A stretch of 64,000 bases of DNA. Origin: Sycobia sp. Sy_11. Taxonomy: Eukaryota > Arthropoda > Insecta > Hymenoptera > Epichrysomallidae. Of this stretch, positions 1 to 10,419 are shown piece by piece (positions within the stretch are counted from its first letter, which is position 1; each line of letters opens with the position of its first letter). The notes under the pieces were generated by a model, which was given only the letters and a program-made list of their open reading frames with translations, was not told the DNA's origin and did not search any database. Made by a program: the position numbers and the translations under genes. Location: positions 2,514,001 through 2,578,000 of the forward strand of contig JACCIC010000029.1 of assembly GCA_018907035.1 (NCBI GenBank). The letters are read 5' to 3'.

Positions 1-1
1 C

Positions 2-265
2 TTTTTACATTCTTTCGACTTTGAAAATGTAAATGTTTTGGAACATGGTATTAAAAATAAATATAAAAGAGAAACTCTTGAAAATGTTCATATTTTGAAA
101 AACCCCAATAATGTAAATTTAATGTTAGAGTCGAGTAAAGTGGACAACACTTATCATTCCTTATTAGTATATAGTAAAAGGAGGTCCTATAAATGTTATA
201 CTAATAAATTTAGAGTGGGGATGGGATGTATAAAGTATCATGCTGGGGTTTTCAATTTTATTTAG
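2..265 (+). pseudogene. Penelope-like element, C-terminal end of ORF (fragment)
   Basis: The reading frame starting at base 2 gives FLHSFDFENV and then NVLEHGIKNKYKRETLENVH, the region downstream of the GIY-YIG endonuclease core in Penelope-like elements. The same segment recurs at about 29830-30000 (+) and 40702-40860 (-) in this window, each time just before the element's terminal repeat. The piece is cut by the window edge, so the reverse transcriptase and the endonuclease core are not visible. The frame runs on past the usual stop (after YHSLL) to base 265, which indicates decay. The family assignment is firm through the homologous, better-preserved copy at 40.2-43.4 kb. Confidence 0.8.
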
Positions 266-560
266 TTCCTGAAGATGAACCGTAGCGATTCGAGATATCG
301 GAGATTAAGGTAATTTCAAATTTAAGGTTGTGTGGGCAGTTAGATTTTCCTTTACTAATATAGAATATTACTTTTATTATTTTTATTTTATTATTAATTT
401 TATTTTATTTTTATTATTAATTTTTAATATATTTATTGTAGTAACAAGGTTTATTTCAGATTTTACGGGAGTGAACATAAACAAGGACAGTCTGACTGTC
501 ATTATTTTAGCTAATATATGATATTCTAAAGACTGTAGTACCGATTAAAATATTTATGAA
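266..560 (+). repeat. PLE terminal repeat (pLTR) with degenerate hammerhead
   Basis: Bases 266-300 align with the hammerhead region of the better PLE copy. CTGA, then GATGA after an extra base, the GTAGCG loop and a decayed GAAA box are visible, so cleavage activity is unlikely. Downstream are a T/TTA-rich tract, a 15-base imperfect palindrome GACAGTCTGACTGTC near 486 and the terminal motif GACTGTAGTACCG near 530. Related terminal repeats occur at 26.0, 28.4, 30.3, 40.2, 43.2 and 45.6 kb. Confidence 0.75.
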
Positions 561-1010
561 TTTAGTAGTTATTATAATCCTTACAATAATTTTGCAATTA
601 ACTTTGTAATAAAAGTAATGGAATTATATCTTTTATAATACAATATATATTTCCTATAATGTCATCAACCGTGCCTAAAGAATCGCGCGGAAAAGCAAAA
701 TGATTAAAGAGAGAAAGAAAAGCGAGCGCGCCTGAAGACGCTCGAACAAACTTTCTTTCTTTAAGGGCCGACGCGAGCTCCGCGGGCAGTAGATGGTGCG
801 GCGAACACACGAGAGCACGACTTGAACGTTGATCCTAAATCTGAAAAATAAGGATCAGATGCCAGAGGGAGACAAATACCTCTATCGAGGAAAGGGTCTT
901 GATCACTGAAAATGATTGGAGTTCGAATCAGTAGAATTTCTAAAAAAACCTGCTTGAAGCAGAGACCTTAGAAGAACCTGATCATAAGTGGTAGGAAGAA
1001 ATTGCCAGTC
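561..1010 (+). repeat. Repeat module, copy 1 (partner at 26301-26710)
   Basis: This stretch follows the PLE terminal repeat and matches 26301-26710 almost base for base. Shared blocks include AAGGGCCGACGCGAGCTCCG, the TCGAGGAAAGGGTCTTGATC block and GTTCGAATCAGTAGAATTTC. It has no convincing ORF. Because the terminal repeat and this module are linked in both places, it is either a segmental duplication or an uncharacterised part of a PLE subfamily. Similarity fades after about base 970. Confidence 0.7.
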
Positions 1011-1233
1011 AGGAATTCAGGAATTCGTGATATATTTCGACGTCTACCATATCTAGCATTTATTTATATATCTATATAAATATTTTATGTAATTATTTAT
1101 AATATATAAAATACATATTATTAATAATAATTATTATTTTAATATATAATTAATAACTATTATTATAATATATAATTAACAATTATATATTATTTACAAA
1201 TATTTATATATCTATATATAGCTATATATATAT
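1011..1233. other. AT-rich spacer
   Basis: This is simple TA/TAA-rich sequence directly upstream of the Gypsy 5' LTR. I see no gene or recognisable repeat in it. Confidence 0.6.
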
Positions 1234-1968
1234 TTTAACCGGCTAAATTTGTCGGTTCTCGCGCTCCCCCGCGTCTCGGTGAAAACCGAGTGTTCGCGCG
1301 CGGCAGCGAAAACGCGTGAAGCGCGAGCCGCAAGAGTGCGCGACCGTATATATATATATCTCCAGCACCTATCTCGGCGGTGATCACCAGCTCCTGGTGA
1401 ATCGAATCGTGCTAAATAAGTTTATAGAGTCGCGTACGAATTCCATAGTGACCCGATCGTTGTGCGATCGCCCGTGCTTGGACGAAGCCAGAAAGAAGGA
1501 AGGAAGGAAGGAAGGGAGAAAGGAAGCGATCTGAGAGAGAAAGAGAGCTATAGTAAAAGAGAGAGAAGGAAGAAGGGAAGGAAGGACGAAAGCGAAGACC
1601 ATCAAGAACGAGAGGAAGCAACGGCAGAGCGTCGTCCCGGCAAGTACCCTCTGTTTTATTACATGTGGAAGAGTGCGCGTCCTTGAGTCTAGGCGCGCCA
1701 TGGTTGTACGGCCACTCCCTGCCGTTCGATATTTCCCCGCGCCCGCGGAATCCGCTCCCGTAGGAAAAGGTCGTCGCCGCGCGCTGAACTTGTGTATATG
1801 TATTTCATTACCGGAATTGTAGTTTGTAAATAAATACGTATTAAATCTACACGCCTGTTGACGTTATTTCGCATCTCCTCATTTCCCCATTTCAAGTCTA
1901 GCGCAGCTGGCCAGCAACGTACAACGACCGTGTAAGTATACGTAACCGCGCATAAGTATGCGGTTATA
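1234..1968 (+). repeat. 5' LTR of the Gypsy element
   Basis: It matches the 3' LTR from TAACCGGCTAAATTT onward. Its first bases have changed from TGT to TTT, and it lacks about 110 bases present in the 3' copy after the CGCGACCG block. The inferred end is CGGTTATA at 1961-1968, which roughly mirrors the TGTAACCG start and precedes the primer site. It holds a purine-rich GGAA-repeat tract (1493-1590), an AATAAA near 1829 and four stem-loops conserved in the other LTR. The inferred length is about 735 bases. Confidence 0.8.
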
Positions 1969-1971
1969 AAA

Positions 1972-1990
1972 TGGCGCCCAAGCAGTGTGG
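1972..1990 (+). promoter_or_regulatory. Primer binding site
   Basis: TGGCGCCCAAGCAGTGTGG lies 3 bases after the inferred LTR end. Its first ten bases fit the primer-site start used by elements primed by tRNA-Lys. The rest matches poorly, so the tRNA is not certain. Confidence 0.6.
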
Positions 1991-4900
1991 CCCGCGGGCA
2001 TAAATGTTATGTCGCGGCAGAAGTCAACTTAAAAACGGTTATGCGACCGCGCTAAAATACACGCGGAAATATATGTGTCGTCCCGCGCTATCACGTTAAA
2101 ATATACCCGAGAATATATATATGTATGTAGTAAACCGTCCCCCGCAGTTTTTTTCCCTCCGCGCGAATGTAGAAATATCGACCAGTGAAGTGAAAAACAA
2201 TTAAAATCATAAAATACGTGAGCACGTGGCGAAGTGCGAAGTGCGGCCATATTGAGGAGCGGCGCACGAGAATGCGCAGTAGCACCACCGCGAGCAACAT
2301 ACAGTAAAGGCATGTATGAGACTTCCCCCCCCCCCTCGCAAACTGGATGCTTTCCCCTGAGGAATTTTTGCTGCACTGAATTCCTAATTGCATATTATTA
2401 AAATATTTATGTACATCTTAACTATTATTGGTAGTACCCCTCGGGATTGAAGAATTTTTTTTGATATAAGTTAAAATGACACTAAACAGATAAACAAAAT
2501 TTCATACAGAAGCATAGGCTATGGATAAATGTGTGATTTTCTTTTTTTTTAGTGAATTATAATTAGCAATACTCAACTGGCTGCAAACTGTCATAGTCTA
2601 CTGTCATGCTTCTGTCAAAAAAAAATTATATAGCATAAACTATCATTCTTATTAATACTATATTTTATATGTTCAGATAATTTTCATTTCTTATTTCACT
2701 ATTCACAATCTTAAAAGTAATGAATACATGTCTCTTTACATTCATTACTAATCAAAATTTGCTTTAAAAATATTGTTATATAAGTACAATTGGCAAAAAA
2801 TTATGATATACGCATATGTTATATAATATGCATATTAATTCTTAAATTCTAAATATAAAGCTTATTTCAAATTCTGACATTAATAAAGTACTGTGTTAAA
2901 AATAACAATAACAGTATGTTTGCATCAATAGTTATGAATATAAGATGTACGAATATTAAACTCTTTTAAATAAAGTATAGTTGCATATAAAGACAAGAGA
3001 CAGATGCAATTAATATTAATAATAATTCAGATATCGATCAGCCCCTTCAAGCTCCAGCAATATAGTTATATTATATATGTCAATATAGTGTATTATGTCA
3101 TACGTGTGCAGCACCATATATCAAATCTTATATATGTTTATATATTTTATTGTTTTTCATTATTCTTATAAACTTTACATTAATGTGCTCATGTTATATA
3201 TTTTATTTATATATATTTAATTATTATTTAAAATAACGCTTTATCAATTGGATATCTTTTATTATCATATAATATCTTATTGAACTGTATATAAATATAT
3301 ATTTCACACCAATCGTTACATGTATGAATGATGTACTTATGGCCCTTTCCCCTTGTCGTCCAGTTCACTAACTTTTAGAAGTCAGTGGCAAATACCTTTT
3401 GCATTTTCTCGAGCCATCCCCTATATATAAAACAAAAAAAAGAGAATAAATTGAAAGCATCGAGCCTTTCTTATAGTAAGCAATGAGCAGCTGAACAGCA
3501 GCAACTGACAGCTGCTGTGTAAGTGCTATCAAAAGGAAAATAATACACATTTTACAGATGTAAGAATTGTATATTGCTCAGGAAAGCAAGAGGTATTGGG
3601 AACGCTTCAATAAAAAGAAGTTTAACAACAATTTATAGTTGTCAATAGGAATAACCTGTTGGGAAGAACAGGCCCTCGACGAGCAATGTGGATATTGCTA
3701 ACAAGCAAGATTTTTACTTGAAATCTATTTTCTTGTAGCTAATTGACAACTCGAACAGCAAGAGAGTAATCAGCACAACAAAAGGAGTCGATATTAAGTA
3801 CATTTATTGTTTTATATGGGATTAATGTGTTGTAAATATTTGATAGTGTATAAATAGTACCAGTTACCCCTGTGCACTTCAGAAAAAGAAAAGGAGAAAG
3901 AACACTCAGCACGAGACCAGCTAATATACGCTCTTGCAAACTAATTGCCCAGCTTATTTATTTAATACACAACTAGTGATAGTGCAGTGAATGTGACACT
4001 TCTAAAAAGATTAATACCTGTCTGCTACATAAGACAGTATAACCTATATGTCAAGTGTGGTACATATAGGGGACAGAAATTGGAAAATAAAAAGTGTGGG
4101 AAGGAAAAGGAATTTTCCACCCCAGTAAAGTACAAAAGACTTGTGTGGACCACAGCAATGGTGGATATTAAGGTAATAAATATTTATAAATAATTATAAA
4201 TTTTTGCAAAAATACTTTGAAAGTATTTTTACACCATACGCTGTCGCTGCTTTATATAAAGTACAGCCAGACAGAGATAATTCAAAATATCGCACATTGA
4301 CTGCAAAGTATATTAATCATAAGCAAAGGAGCTGAACATAAATAGATGAGTAATAGAGGAGTAATAAATAAATAAGTTACACTTGCTCAGGATGAAGGTA
4401 GTATAACTGTATTAAAAGACATATGTATGTGAAAATGCACTTATAGTATGAGGTAAGTTTTTAAAAAAAAAAAATAGCGATGCCATCAAAAGTTAGTGAA
4501 GACACAAAATAAGTAAAATATAAATAAATACATCATAAATAAGTATAACAAATAAGTAATTAATTAGCTAAATTAATCTGTGATCACTACAACATTGATA
4601 TGTAATTTCTTCTGATGCAAAATTGAAACGATTGCAGTAAAAATAGATGGTAAGTTATGCACACAAATTTCTCCCTGCAAATAAATAAATAATTTAATAA
4701 ATAAATAATCTTAGAAAACACATAACTCATATCGTAAGTCTGCACTCATATAAGGTCAAATGACAACAAGGTGCGTTAACACAAGATTGTAAAATCATAG
4801 CAGTATGAAGCCATAGAAGAGATATAGAAGTGATCTACAAATAGGATAACAAATAATTAACAATAAAAACAATATCAATAAATTTATTATAAATAAACAA

Positions 4901-5963
4901 AGTCTTTAAGCAGTATATACAAAAAAATATATATATATATCAATCAAACTTCAAGCTCTTTCTTTTTGCCAGCGAGGACACTGTATATTGTTCAGTGTAA
5001 TAGCGGACCCACAATTATTAATTAAATAATTAACAAACAATAAATAATAAATAATTTAATAATTTATAATAAATAACCAACATCAGGATATAAAAATAAG
5101 GAAGTTAGCATCGGTAAAATCAATTAACGACAAAGAAAATATGAACAATCAAGATAATAAATAAATAAATAACTAATTAAATAAATAAATAACATACCAC
5201 GTGAAAAAAAAAGATTTACAATAAAGTTCACATTTAGAATCACCAATAAACGGCCAACGAGGACATAAAGATCATCTAATTAATAACAGAAATTTTTAAA
5301 CAATAAATAAATAAATTTTTTTTTACATAAACAATCAAAAAAAAAAAAATTTTTTGAAATTTACTATGATTATATAGAAACAAAAAAGAAGATGCTGAAC
5401 TAAATTATTTCCAATTTCAACGTTATTCCAAAATTTTATCAATAAATAGTTAACAACTTGAACAACTCCTCACTACAACAGGACCTAAATAATATACATA
5501 ATAATATTGCTAATTAATAAAAAACTACCAAATAATTTAAAATAATAAGCAACAGGAACAACAGAAACATTTAAGTAAATACTTACCTAACTTAACAATA
5601 ACTATAAAATTAGTTTCAAAAACAGAAATACAGAATTAAATACAAAAAATTAAGTCTGAAAAAAAACTAAACCAACTATTTGATAGCGTAGCAAAATAGC
5701 TTAATAATTTAAGAAAAATCCTTACATTTAACTGGATAAACTAATTAATATAAAAAAAAAAAGAGAAGACTGATAATCGTAAGCGAACAATTTTAAAATA
5801 GACGAGTATATCTACAACAGCAATCAAAAACAAAAAAAAAGAGGAAGAAAGGATTTTAATTTATAATTACACCAACAATTATATATAGAATATATATAAT
5901 TACATCAACTATACCAAATTAATATAAAATTTCTTTTTCACGAAATCAACATACGCGAGTAAG
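1991..5963 (+). other. Very long non-coding leader between primer site and gag
   Basis: Nearly 4 kb separates the primer site from the first gag ATG. No ORF here looks like a gene. From about 4200 to 5960 the + strand is strongly A-rich with many AATAAATAAATAA runs, a bias typical of some retroelement RNAs. From 2400 to 4200 it is plain AT-rich DNA. Part could be an unrecognised insertion or the remnant of another element. I see no LTR or inverted repeats that prove this. Confidence 0.5.
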
Positions 5964-7282
5964 ATGGAAGCGAAACCATCGACGAGTCAGGCACTGGCCA
6001 ACGAAGAAAGAAGGCTACATAGCCTCTTCACAGACATGCCGCTAGAGAAGCTAATACAAGAAGCGAGAAAAAATAATATGAACAGTAAAGATGACGTCGA
6101 TGCCCTCCGAGATATATTCATAACATTTGAACTCAGACGGGTTTTCGGGAAAAGCGCTGCTGACTGGAACGAGATGAACGATGAGGTTCATCCGGATATT
6201 TCCGAGATATCGGACGTACTAAACTCCACAGAGCTGAACTCAGCAGAGGAAATGAAAGCTAAGAAAGCAGCGGCTGTTGATATAGAAACAGGGAATACGG
6301 CCGCTCAGCAGAACCCACAACATCAAGCAAACACGACAACACCACCATGGGGTTTTCACCATTTAGAGGTCATAATATGGGCCCAGAGCCATCACCACCG
6401 GCCCACAGCACAAATCTGCACGACGCACAGGCAATGCCTGCACCAATGATAAACCCCTGGTATAACCTACCAGGACCATGGATCGATCCACATAATGCTT
6501 GGATGAGACAGTATGCTGCAAATATGCAGCACGCGCAGCAAAAGCTAAATAACGCCCCCGCAGAAGACCCAGTAACACCATCACCACCCCCATCGAACGA
6601 AATTCCCCATCCGCCGAGCTGGCAGCAAAACAGATCGTACGACAGCTCGTATCTCAAGGAGACACGAACAGGACAACACAGGAGACAGTGGAATGTAAAA
6701 TATTCCGGAACGCCGCAAGAGGATGTGGAGGAATTCATATACAGATTAGAGGAGACATGCGAAAGTCTCAATATACCAGCTGAAGACATACTAAAGATGA
6801 TACCCGGTATTTTATACGGATCTGCTCGCACCTGGGCGAGATCGATATACAAGGGATGGCACACGTCAGAGCATCTTAAGACGGCGCTTTGTCAGCAGTT
6901 CAGGCCGATCGATTATACGTTGAGGTTAGAACAGGAATTGCGAGAGAGGACGCAAGGTCCTAACGAATCGATCGGATCATACCTGATAGGTATGCGAGCG
7001 CTACTAAGTAAAGTGTCGCCACCGTTATCGCCGGCAGCACAATTAGATAGGGTCTATAGGAATCTACACCCTACATTCCTCAACAAAATCGACCGAAAAG
7101 AATTTAACACCATAGATGAGTTACAAGTATTAGGACAACAGATAGAAATGAAAAGAGAGCTCACTCGTCGACAAGGAGCCACCAGCCGCAGAGAACTGCC
7201 TGGTAAGCAGTGCATCATGCCCCTCGTCTGGAAGAACGACCAGGCGATCAAGAGTAGCAGCACTAGACGAGGATCAACCTAA
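5964..7282 (+). pseudogene. Gag capsid region of the Gypsy element (frameshifted)
   Basis: An ATG at 5964 opens an acidic, Lys/Glu-rich N-terminus of about 130 residues. Near 6350 the frame shifts by one, and a second frame then runs to 7282. The second part has a Pro-rich stretch followed by a retrotransposon capsid-like domain, with KYSGTPQEDVEEFIYRLEET, ARTWARSIYKGW and LRERTQGPNESIGSYLIGMR, roughly 130 residues. Gag forms the particle that packages the RNA in the cytoplasm. The break is best read as one indel and not programmed frameshifting, since the capsid domain lies after it. It is followed by the zinc knuckles of the same polyprotein. Confidence 0.8.
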
Positions 7283-7843
7283 ACGAGTTTCGATAAACGA
7301 ACCACCTACATCGATATTGACGCCCAGAAAAGCAGTTGACACGAGCCCCGTGACAACACCACGAAGTAGGGACGGACGTCATAGCCCACCACCGAGGCAC
7401 CCACGGGAAGAAAAACGATATAAGGCAGACGATTCGCGAAAACAAATCCCCTCGCCCAGATATCGATCAGCAACCCCCCCCCCCCAACCTTGATCAAGAC
7501 CAACAGACGAACCTTGGTATAGACCTAGGAGTCCATCCCCACGAAATAGAAACTATACCACCATCAGCCCCACCCGCGAATACCGCTCAGCTCGAGGGAC
7601 CGACGAACCGAGACGTTATCCCCGGTCGCCTAGCAGAGACCGCAACGACCGATATGCGAAACAGGACAGGACGCGTCGCAAGTCACCACGACCTCGCGAA
7701 GAACGAGGATATCCAGCAAAAGACAATCGACCATGCTGGACGTGTAATAGACCAGGTCATTGGGCGGATAGATGCCCCTAAAGAAAACGTATCTTTTGCT
7801 ACAACTGTGGTGAAAATGGCGTCACCACGATGAACTGTCCACG
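7283..7843 (+). pseudogene. Gag C-terminus: Ser/Arg/Pro-rich linker and CCHC zinc knuckles
   Basis: Translation across shifting frames gives a basic Pro/Arg/Ser-rich linker and then CWTCNRPGHWADRC at about 7738-7779, a perfect CX2CX4HX4C nucleic-acid-binding knuckle. A stop follows immediately. Next comes CYNCGENGVTTMNC, in which the His of the second knuckle has become Val, and then CPRC. These knuckles would bind the element's RNA during packaging. The stop, the lost His and at least one frameshift in the linker show this part is not functional. Confidence 0.75.
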
Positions 7844-8225
7844 TTGCGGACCAAACAAGAACAACCAGGGAAATGCGTAAGGGAAAGGGTTACCAGAGTC
7901 GACCCCATTACCTCATACAAAGAGACTCCCAGAACAAACGACGAAACGATCAGCACAAAAGGTGCGACCATTGTAGCCACGGATGTTACTGAGTCCCGAA
8001 ACGCAACCCCAATTCAGGAAGACGAAAATCGATTGTTCCTGAATATAGAACTATCAGGCAAGATATTTCCGGCGCTGATAGACCCCGGGGCATGCAAGTC
8101 CTACATCGGACTGCGACCAGCACGCATTATAAAATCGGCAACCATAATAGTGTCCTTCATGCAGCTTCCAGATGGCCAGATTTGCTCTAATGACGGACAA
8201 GTAGAGTATCGTTGAAGTAATCATA
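7844..8225 (+). pseudogene. Retroviral-type aspartic protease of the Gypsy element (truncated)
   Basis: The frame contains LFLNIELSGKIFPALIDPGA followed by CKSYIGL, the active-site region of a retropepsin. The usual D-S/T-G triad reads D-P-G here, a change that would probably abolish activity. Homology to protease continues to LPDGQICSNDGQVEYR. At 8225 the sequence meets the mariner. Beyond the mariner the coding resumes directly at the start of RNase H, so the end of protease and all of reverse transcriptase were deleted before the mariner arrived. Confidence 0.7.
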
Positions 8226-8257
8226 TTAGGAGTGTGAATAAGTCTTTCCCGTTTTTT
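8226..8257 (+). repeat. Mariner left terminal inverted repeat
   Basis: This is the left transposase binding site. The 19 bases AATAAGTCTTTCCCGTTTT are identical in the right end and in the copies at 33.9 and 46.4 kb. Confidence 0.85.
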
Positions 8258-8397
8258 GTAAGAGATGGCGCCACCAATACTGTGCGAGTATTCAATGGTT
8301 ACATATGTCATAATCAAAGCTTATTCATATGTCAACAATTCCATACTAACACATTAGTTAAAATTTTTTCGCATTATAAATTTTTGATATCGTGAAA

Positions 8398-9435
8398 ATG
8401 TCGAAATTTGAGCCGAGTCGACGTCATTTGCGGGAAGTTTCACTTTATTGGTTCAATCTCAAGAAATCTGCTGCCGAGACGCATCGATTGCTTCAGGAGG
8501 CTTATGGAGAAGGTTGTGTCGATGATTCAAGTGTTCGCGGATGGTTTCGACGCTTCAAAAGCGGTGATTTCGACGTGGAAGACAAGGAGCGTTCCGGACG
8601 GCCGCAAATCTTTGAAGATCGAGAATTGGCGACTTTGCTTGATGAAGATTCTTGTCAAACGCAAGAAGAACTTGCTAAAGCATTGGGAGTTGACCGAACA
8701 ACTATTTTCAAGCATTTGAAAGCCATGGGAATGATCCAAAAGCAAGGAAATTGGGTGCCGTACGAACTGAGGCTGAGAGACGTCGAACGGCGTTTTTTCA
8801 CTTGCGAACAGCTGCTTCAGCGACATAAAAGAAAGGGTTTTCTGCATCGTATCGTGACTGGCGATGAAAAGTGGATACGTTACGATAATCCGAAGCGAAG
8901 AAAATCATGGGGACTACCCGGCCATGCATCATCATCGACGGCCAAGCCAAATATTCATGGCGCCAAGCTCATGCTCTGTATATGGTGGGACCAGCTAGGT
9001 GTGGTTTACTATGAGCTTCTGAAACCGAATGAAAGGATCACAGGCGAGGTCTATCGACGACAATTGATGCGTTTGAGCCGCGCACTGCGAGAAAAACGGC
9101 CACAATACTCCGACAGGCACGACAAAGTTATTTTGCAACATGACAATGCTCGCCCACATGTTGCACTGCCGGTGAAAACATACTTAGAAACGCTCAAATG
9201 GGAAGTCCTACCCCACCCGCCGTATAGTCCAGACGTTGCTCCGTCTGATTACCATCTCTTCAGATCGATGACGCATGGCCTGGCTGACCAGCACTTCCAT
9301 TCCTACGAGGAAGCCAAAAAATGGGTGGATGACTGGATAGAGGCCAAACCGGTCGAATTTTTTCGCAACGGGATTCGTATGTTGCCAGAAAGATGGGAAA
9401 AAGTTGTAGCTAGCGATGGCCAATACTTTCAATAA
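8398..9435 (+). CDS. Mos1-like mariner transposase, 345 aa, intact
   Basis: This cut-and-paste DNA transposase binds the terminal inverted repeats and integrates at TA. The ATG at 8398 is the first in frame and gives 345 residues, the length of Mos1. Residues 1-110 hold the two helix-turn-helix DNA-binding domains, including WFRRFKSGDFDVEDKERSGR. The WVPYEL linker is near 119-124. The catalytic triad is visible as TGDEKW (D156), QHDNARPH (D249) and APSDYH (D284), a DD34D arrangement at the same positions as in Mos1. YSPDVAP replaces the usual YSPDLAP, and the protein ends ERWEKVVASDGQYFQ. No stop or frameshift is present, so it may encode active enzyme. AATAAAGG lies just after the stop. Confidence 0.95.
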   Translation: MSKFEPSRRHLREVSLYWFNLKKSAAETHRLLQEAYGEGCVDDSSVRGWFRRFKSGDFDVEDKERSGRPQIFEDRELATLLDEDSCQTQEELAKALGVDRTTIFKHLKAMGMIQKQGNWVPYELRLRDVERRFFTCEQLLQRHKRKGFLHRIVTGDEKWIRYDNPKRRKSWGLPGHASSSTAKPNIHGAKLMLCIWWDQLGVVYYELLKPNERITGEVYRRQLMRLSRALREKRPQYSDRHDKVILQHDNARPHVALPVKTYLETLKWEVLPHPPYSPDVAPSDYHLFRSMTHGLADQHFHSYEEAKKWVDDWIEAKPVEFFRNGIRMLPERWEKVVASDGQYFQ

Positions 9436-9479
9436 TTCATTTGTAACCATTTTTTCACAATAAAGGCTTAAAATTTGAA

Positions 9480-9511
9480 AAAAAACGGGAAAGACTTATT
9501 CACATACCTGA
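9480..9511 (-). repeat. Mariner right terminal inverted repeat
   Basis: This is the inverted counterpart of the left end, running AAAAACGGGAAAGACTTATT and then CACATACCTGA, followed by the TA target copy. Confidence 0.85.
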
Positions 9512-9513
9512 TA

Positions 9514-10419
9514 TTATCGTAAAAGTTGCGTATCTTGCTAACGCAAGCACCCGTGTTAGCGCGCCCCATACAGAGCAAGCCCTACATACTTCAGACTGAT
9601 GCTAGTAACTACGCCCTCGGTGCCGTGTTTAGTCAAGACACGGACACGCACAGCAGGGCCTTGACTAAGGCGGAGATCAACTACACCGTTACCCAGAAAG
9701 AATGTTTCGCGGTACTCTGGGCAATAGAAAAATTTAGAGGCTACATGTTTGGAGAAGAATTCATGGTGATCACAGATCACAGCAGTCTGAAATGGCTACA
9801 CACGCTAAAGAATCCCACGGGCGGACTGGCGAGATGGGCCACAGCGCTGCAAGCCTACAACATGTCGATCGTCCATCGGAAAGGCGCACTACACAAAGTG
9901 CCAGACGCGCTCTCACGGCCACTTACCACTGATAAATCACCAACAGCTACCATCACCGTTATGGAGCGAGACGGTTGGTATGAAAATAAAATTAAAGAGA
10001 TACAGGAATGCCCAGAAAAACATCCTGACTGGTGCATTAGAAATGACATCCTATTCAAACACCGCCCGAAAGTCTACTCGGACATTCTATGTCCCGAAGA
10101 AGACAGTTGGAAAATCGCCATCTCTTCCAAAGACCGGGAACAAATCATGTTCGAGTGTCATAACACCCCGACATCCGGACATTTCGGTGTTGAGAAGATG
10201 CTACGAAAGGTATCCCGAGATTACTACTGGCCAGGGATGAGACGAGACGTCTATAGTTACGTAAAACAAAACCTAGAGTGTCAGATATACAAGTTTTCCC
10301 AGAGGGCACCAGCTGGCCTAATGAAGCAAAGTAATATTGAAGGACCATGGACAAGCGTGGCTACTGACATAATGGGCCCATTCCCTGCCAGTAAGGTCAA
10401 AACCATTACCTGCTAATCT
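9514..10419 (+). pseudogene. RNase H and N-terminal integrase of the Gypsy element
   Basis: The frame begins at the boundary between the reverse transcriptase thumb and RNase H: LLTQAPVLARP, then YILQTDASNYALGAVFSQ. The RNase H residues D (QTDAS), E (TQKECFAVLWAIEKF) and D (VITDHSSLKWL) are visible, and PDALSRPL marks the end of the domain. The integrase zinc-binding part follows: H of ECHNTPTSGHFG, and C of LECQIYKF, where the second Cys reads Tyr. The first integrase catalytic Asp is in ATDIMGPFPAS. A frameshift near 10410 ends the frame. The protein would have degraded the RNA strand and inserted the cDNA. Confidence 0.85.

Larger units (their letters stand above)
8226..9511 (+). mobile_element. 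Mos1-like mariner, intact, 1286 bp, nested in Gypsy
   Basis: The element is flanked by TA at 8224-8225 and 9512-9513. The left end reads TTAGGAGTGTGAATAAGTCT and the inverted right end TCAGGTATGTGAATAAGTCT, followed in both by TTCCCGTTTTTT, so the terminal inverted repeats are about 32 bases with a few mismatches near the tips. It holds one uninterrupted transposase gene. The size is standard for mariner. Removing it and one TA joins protease to RNase H sequence, which shows it inserted after the reverse transcriptase deletion. Confidence 0.95.

Noticed and set aside
895..930. tRNA-like T-arm GTTCGAATC in the repeat module
   Set aside because: No acceptor stem, D-arm or anticodon arm can be drawn around it, and the 26.6 kb copy does not preserve a cloverleaf.
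1384..1701. Antisense ORF in the 5' LTR
   Set aside because: It is created by the GGAA repeat (Ser/Leu/Phe-rich antisense) and is not conserved with the 3' LTR.
6340..6450. Programmed frameshift within gag
   Set aside because: Programmed shifts in these elements lie between gag and pol, not before the capsid domain. No slippery heptamer was noticed. A simple indel is more likely.
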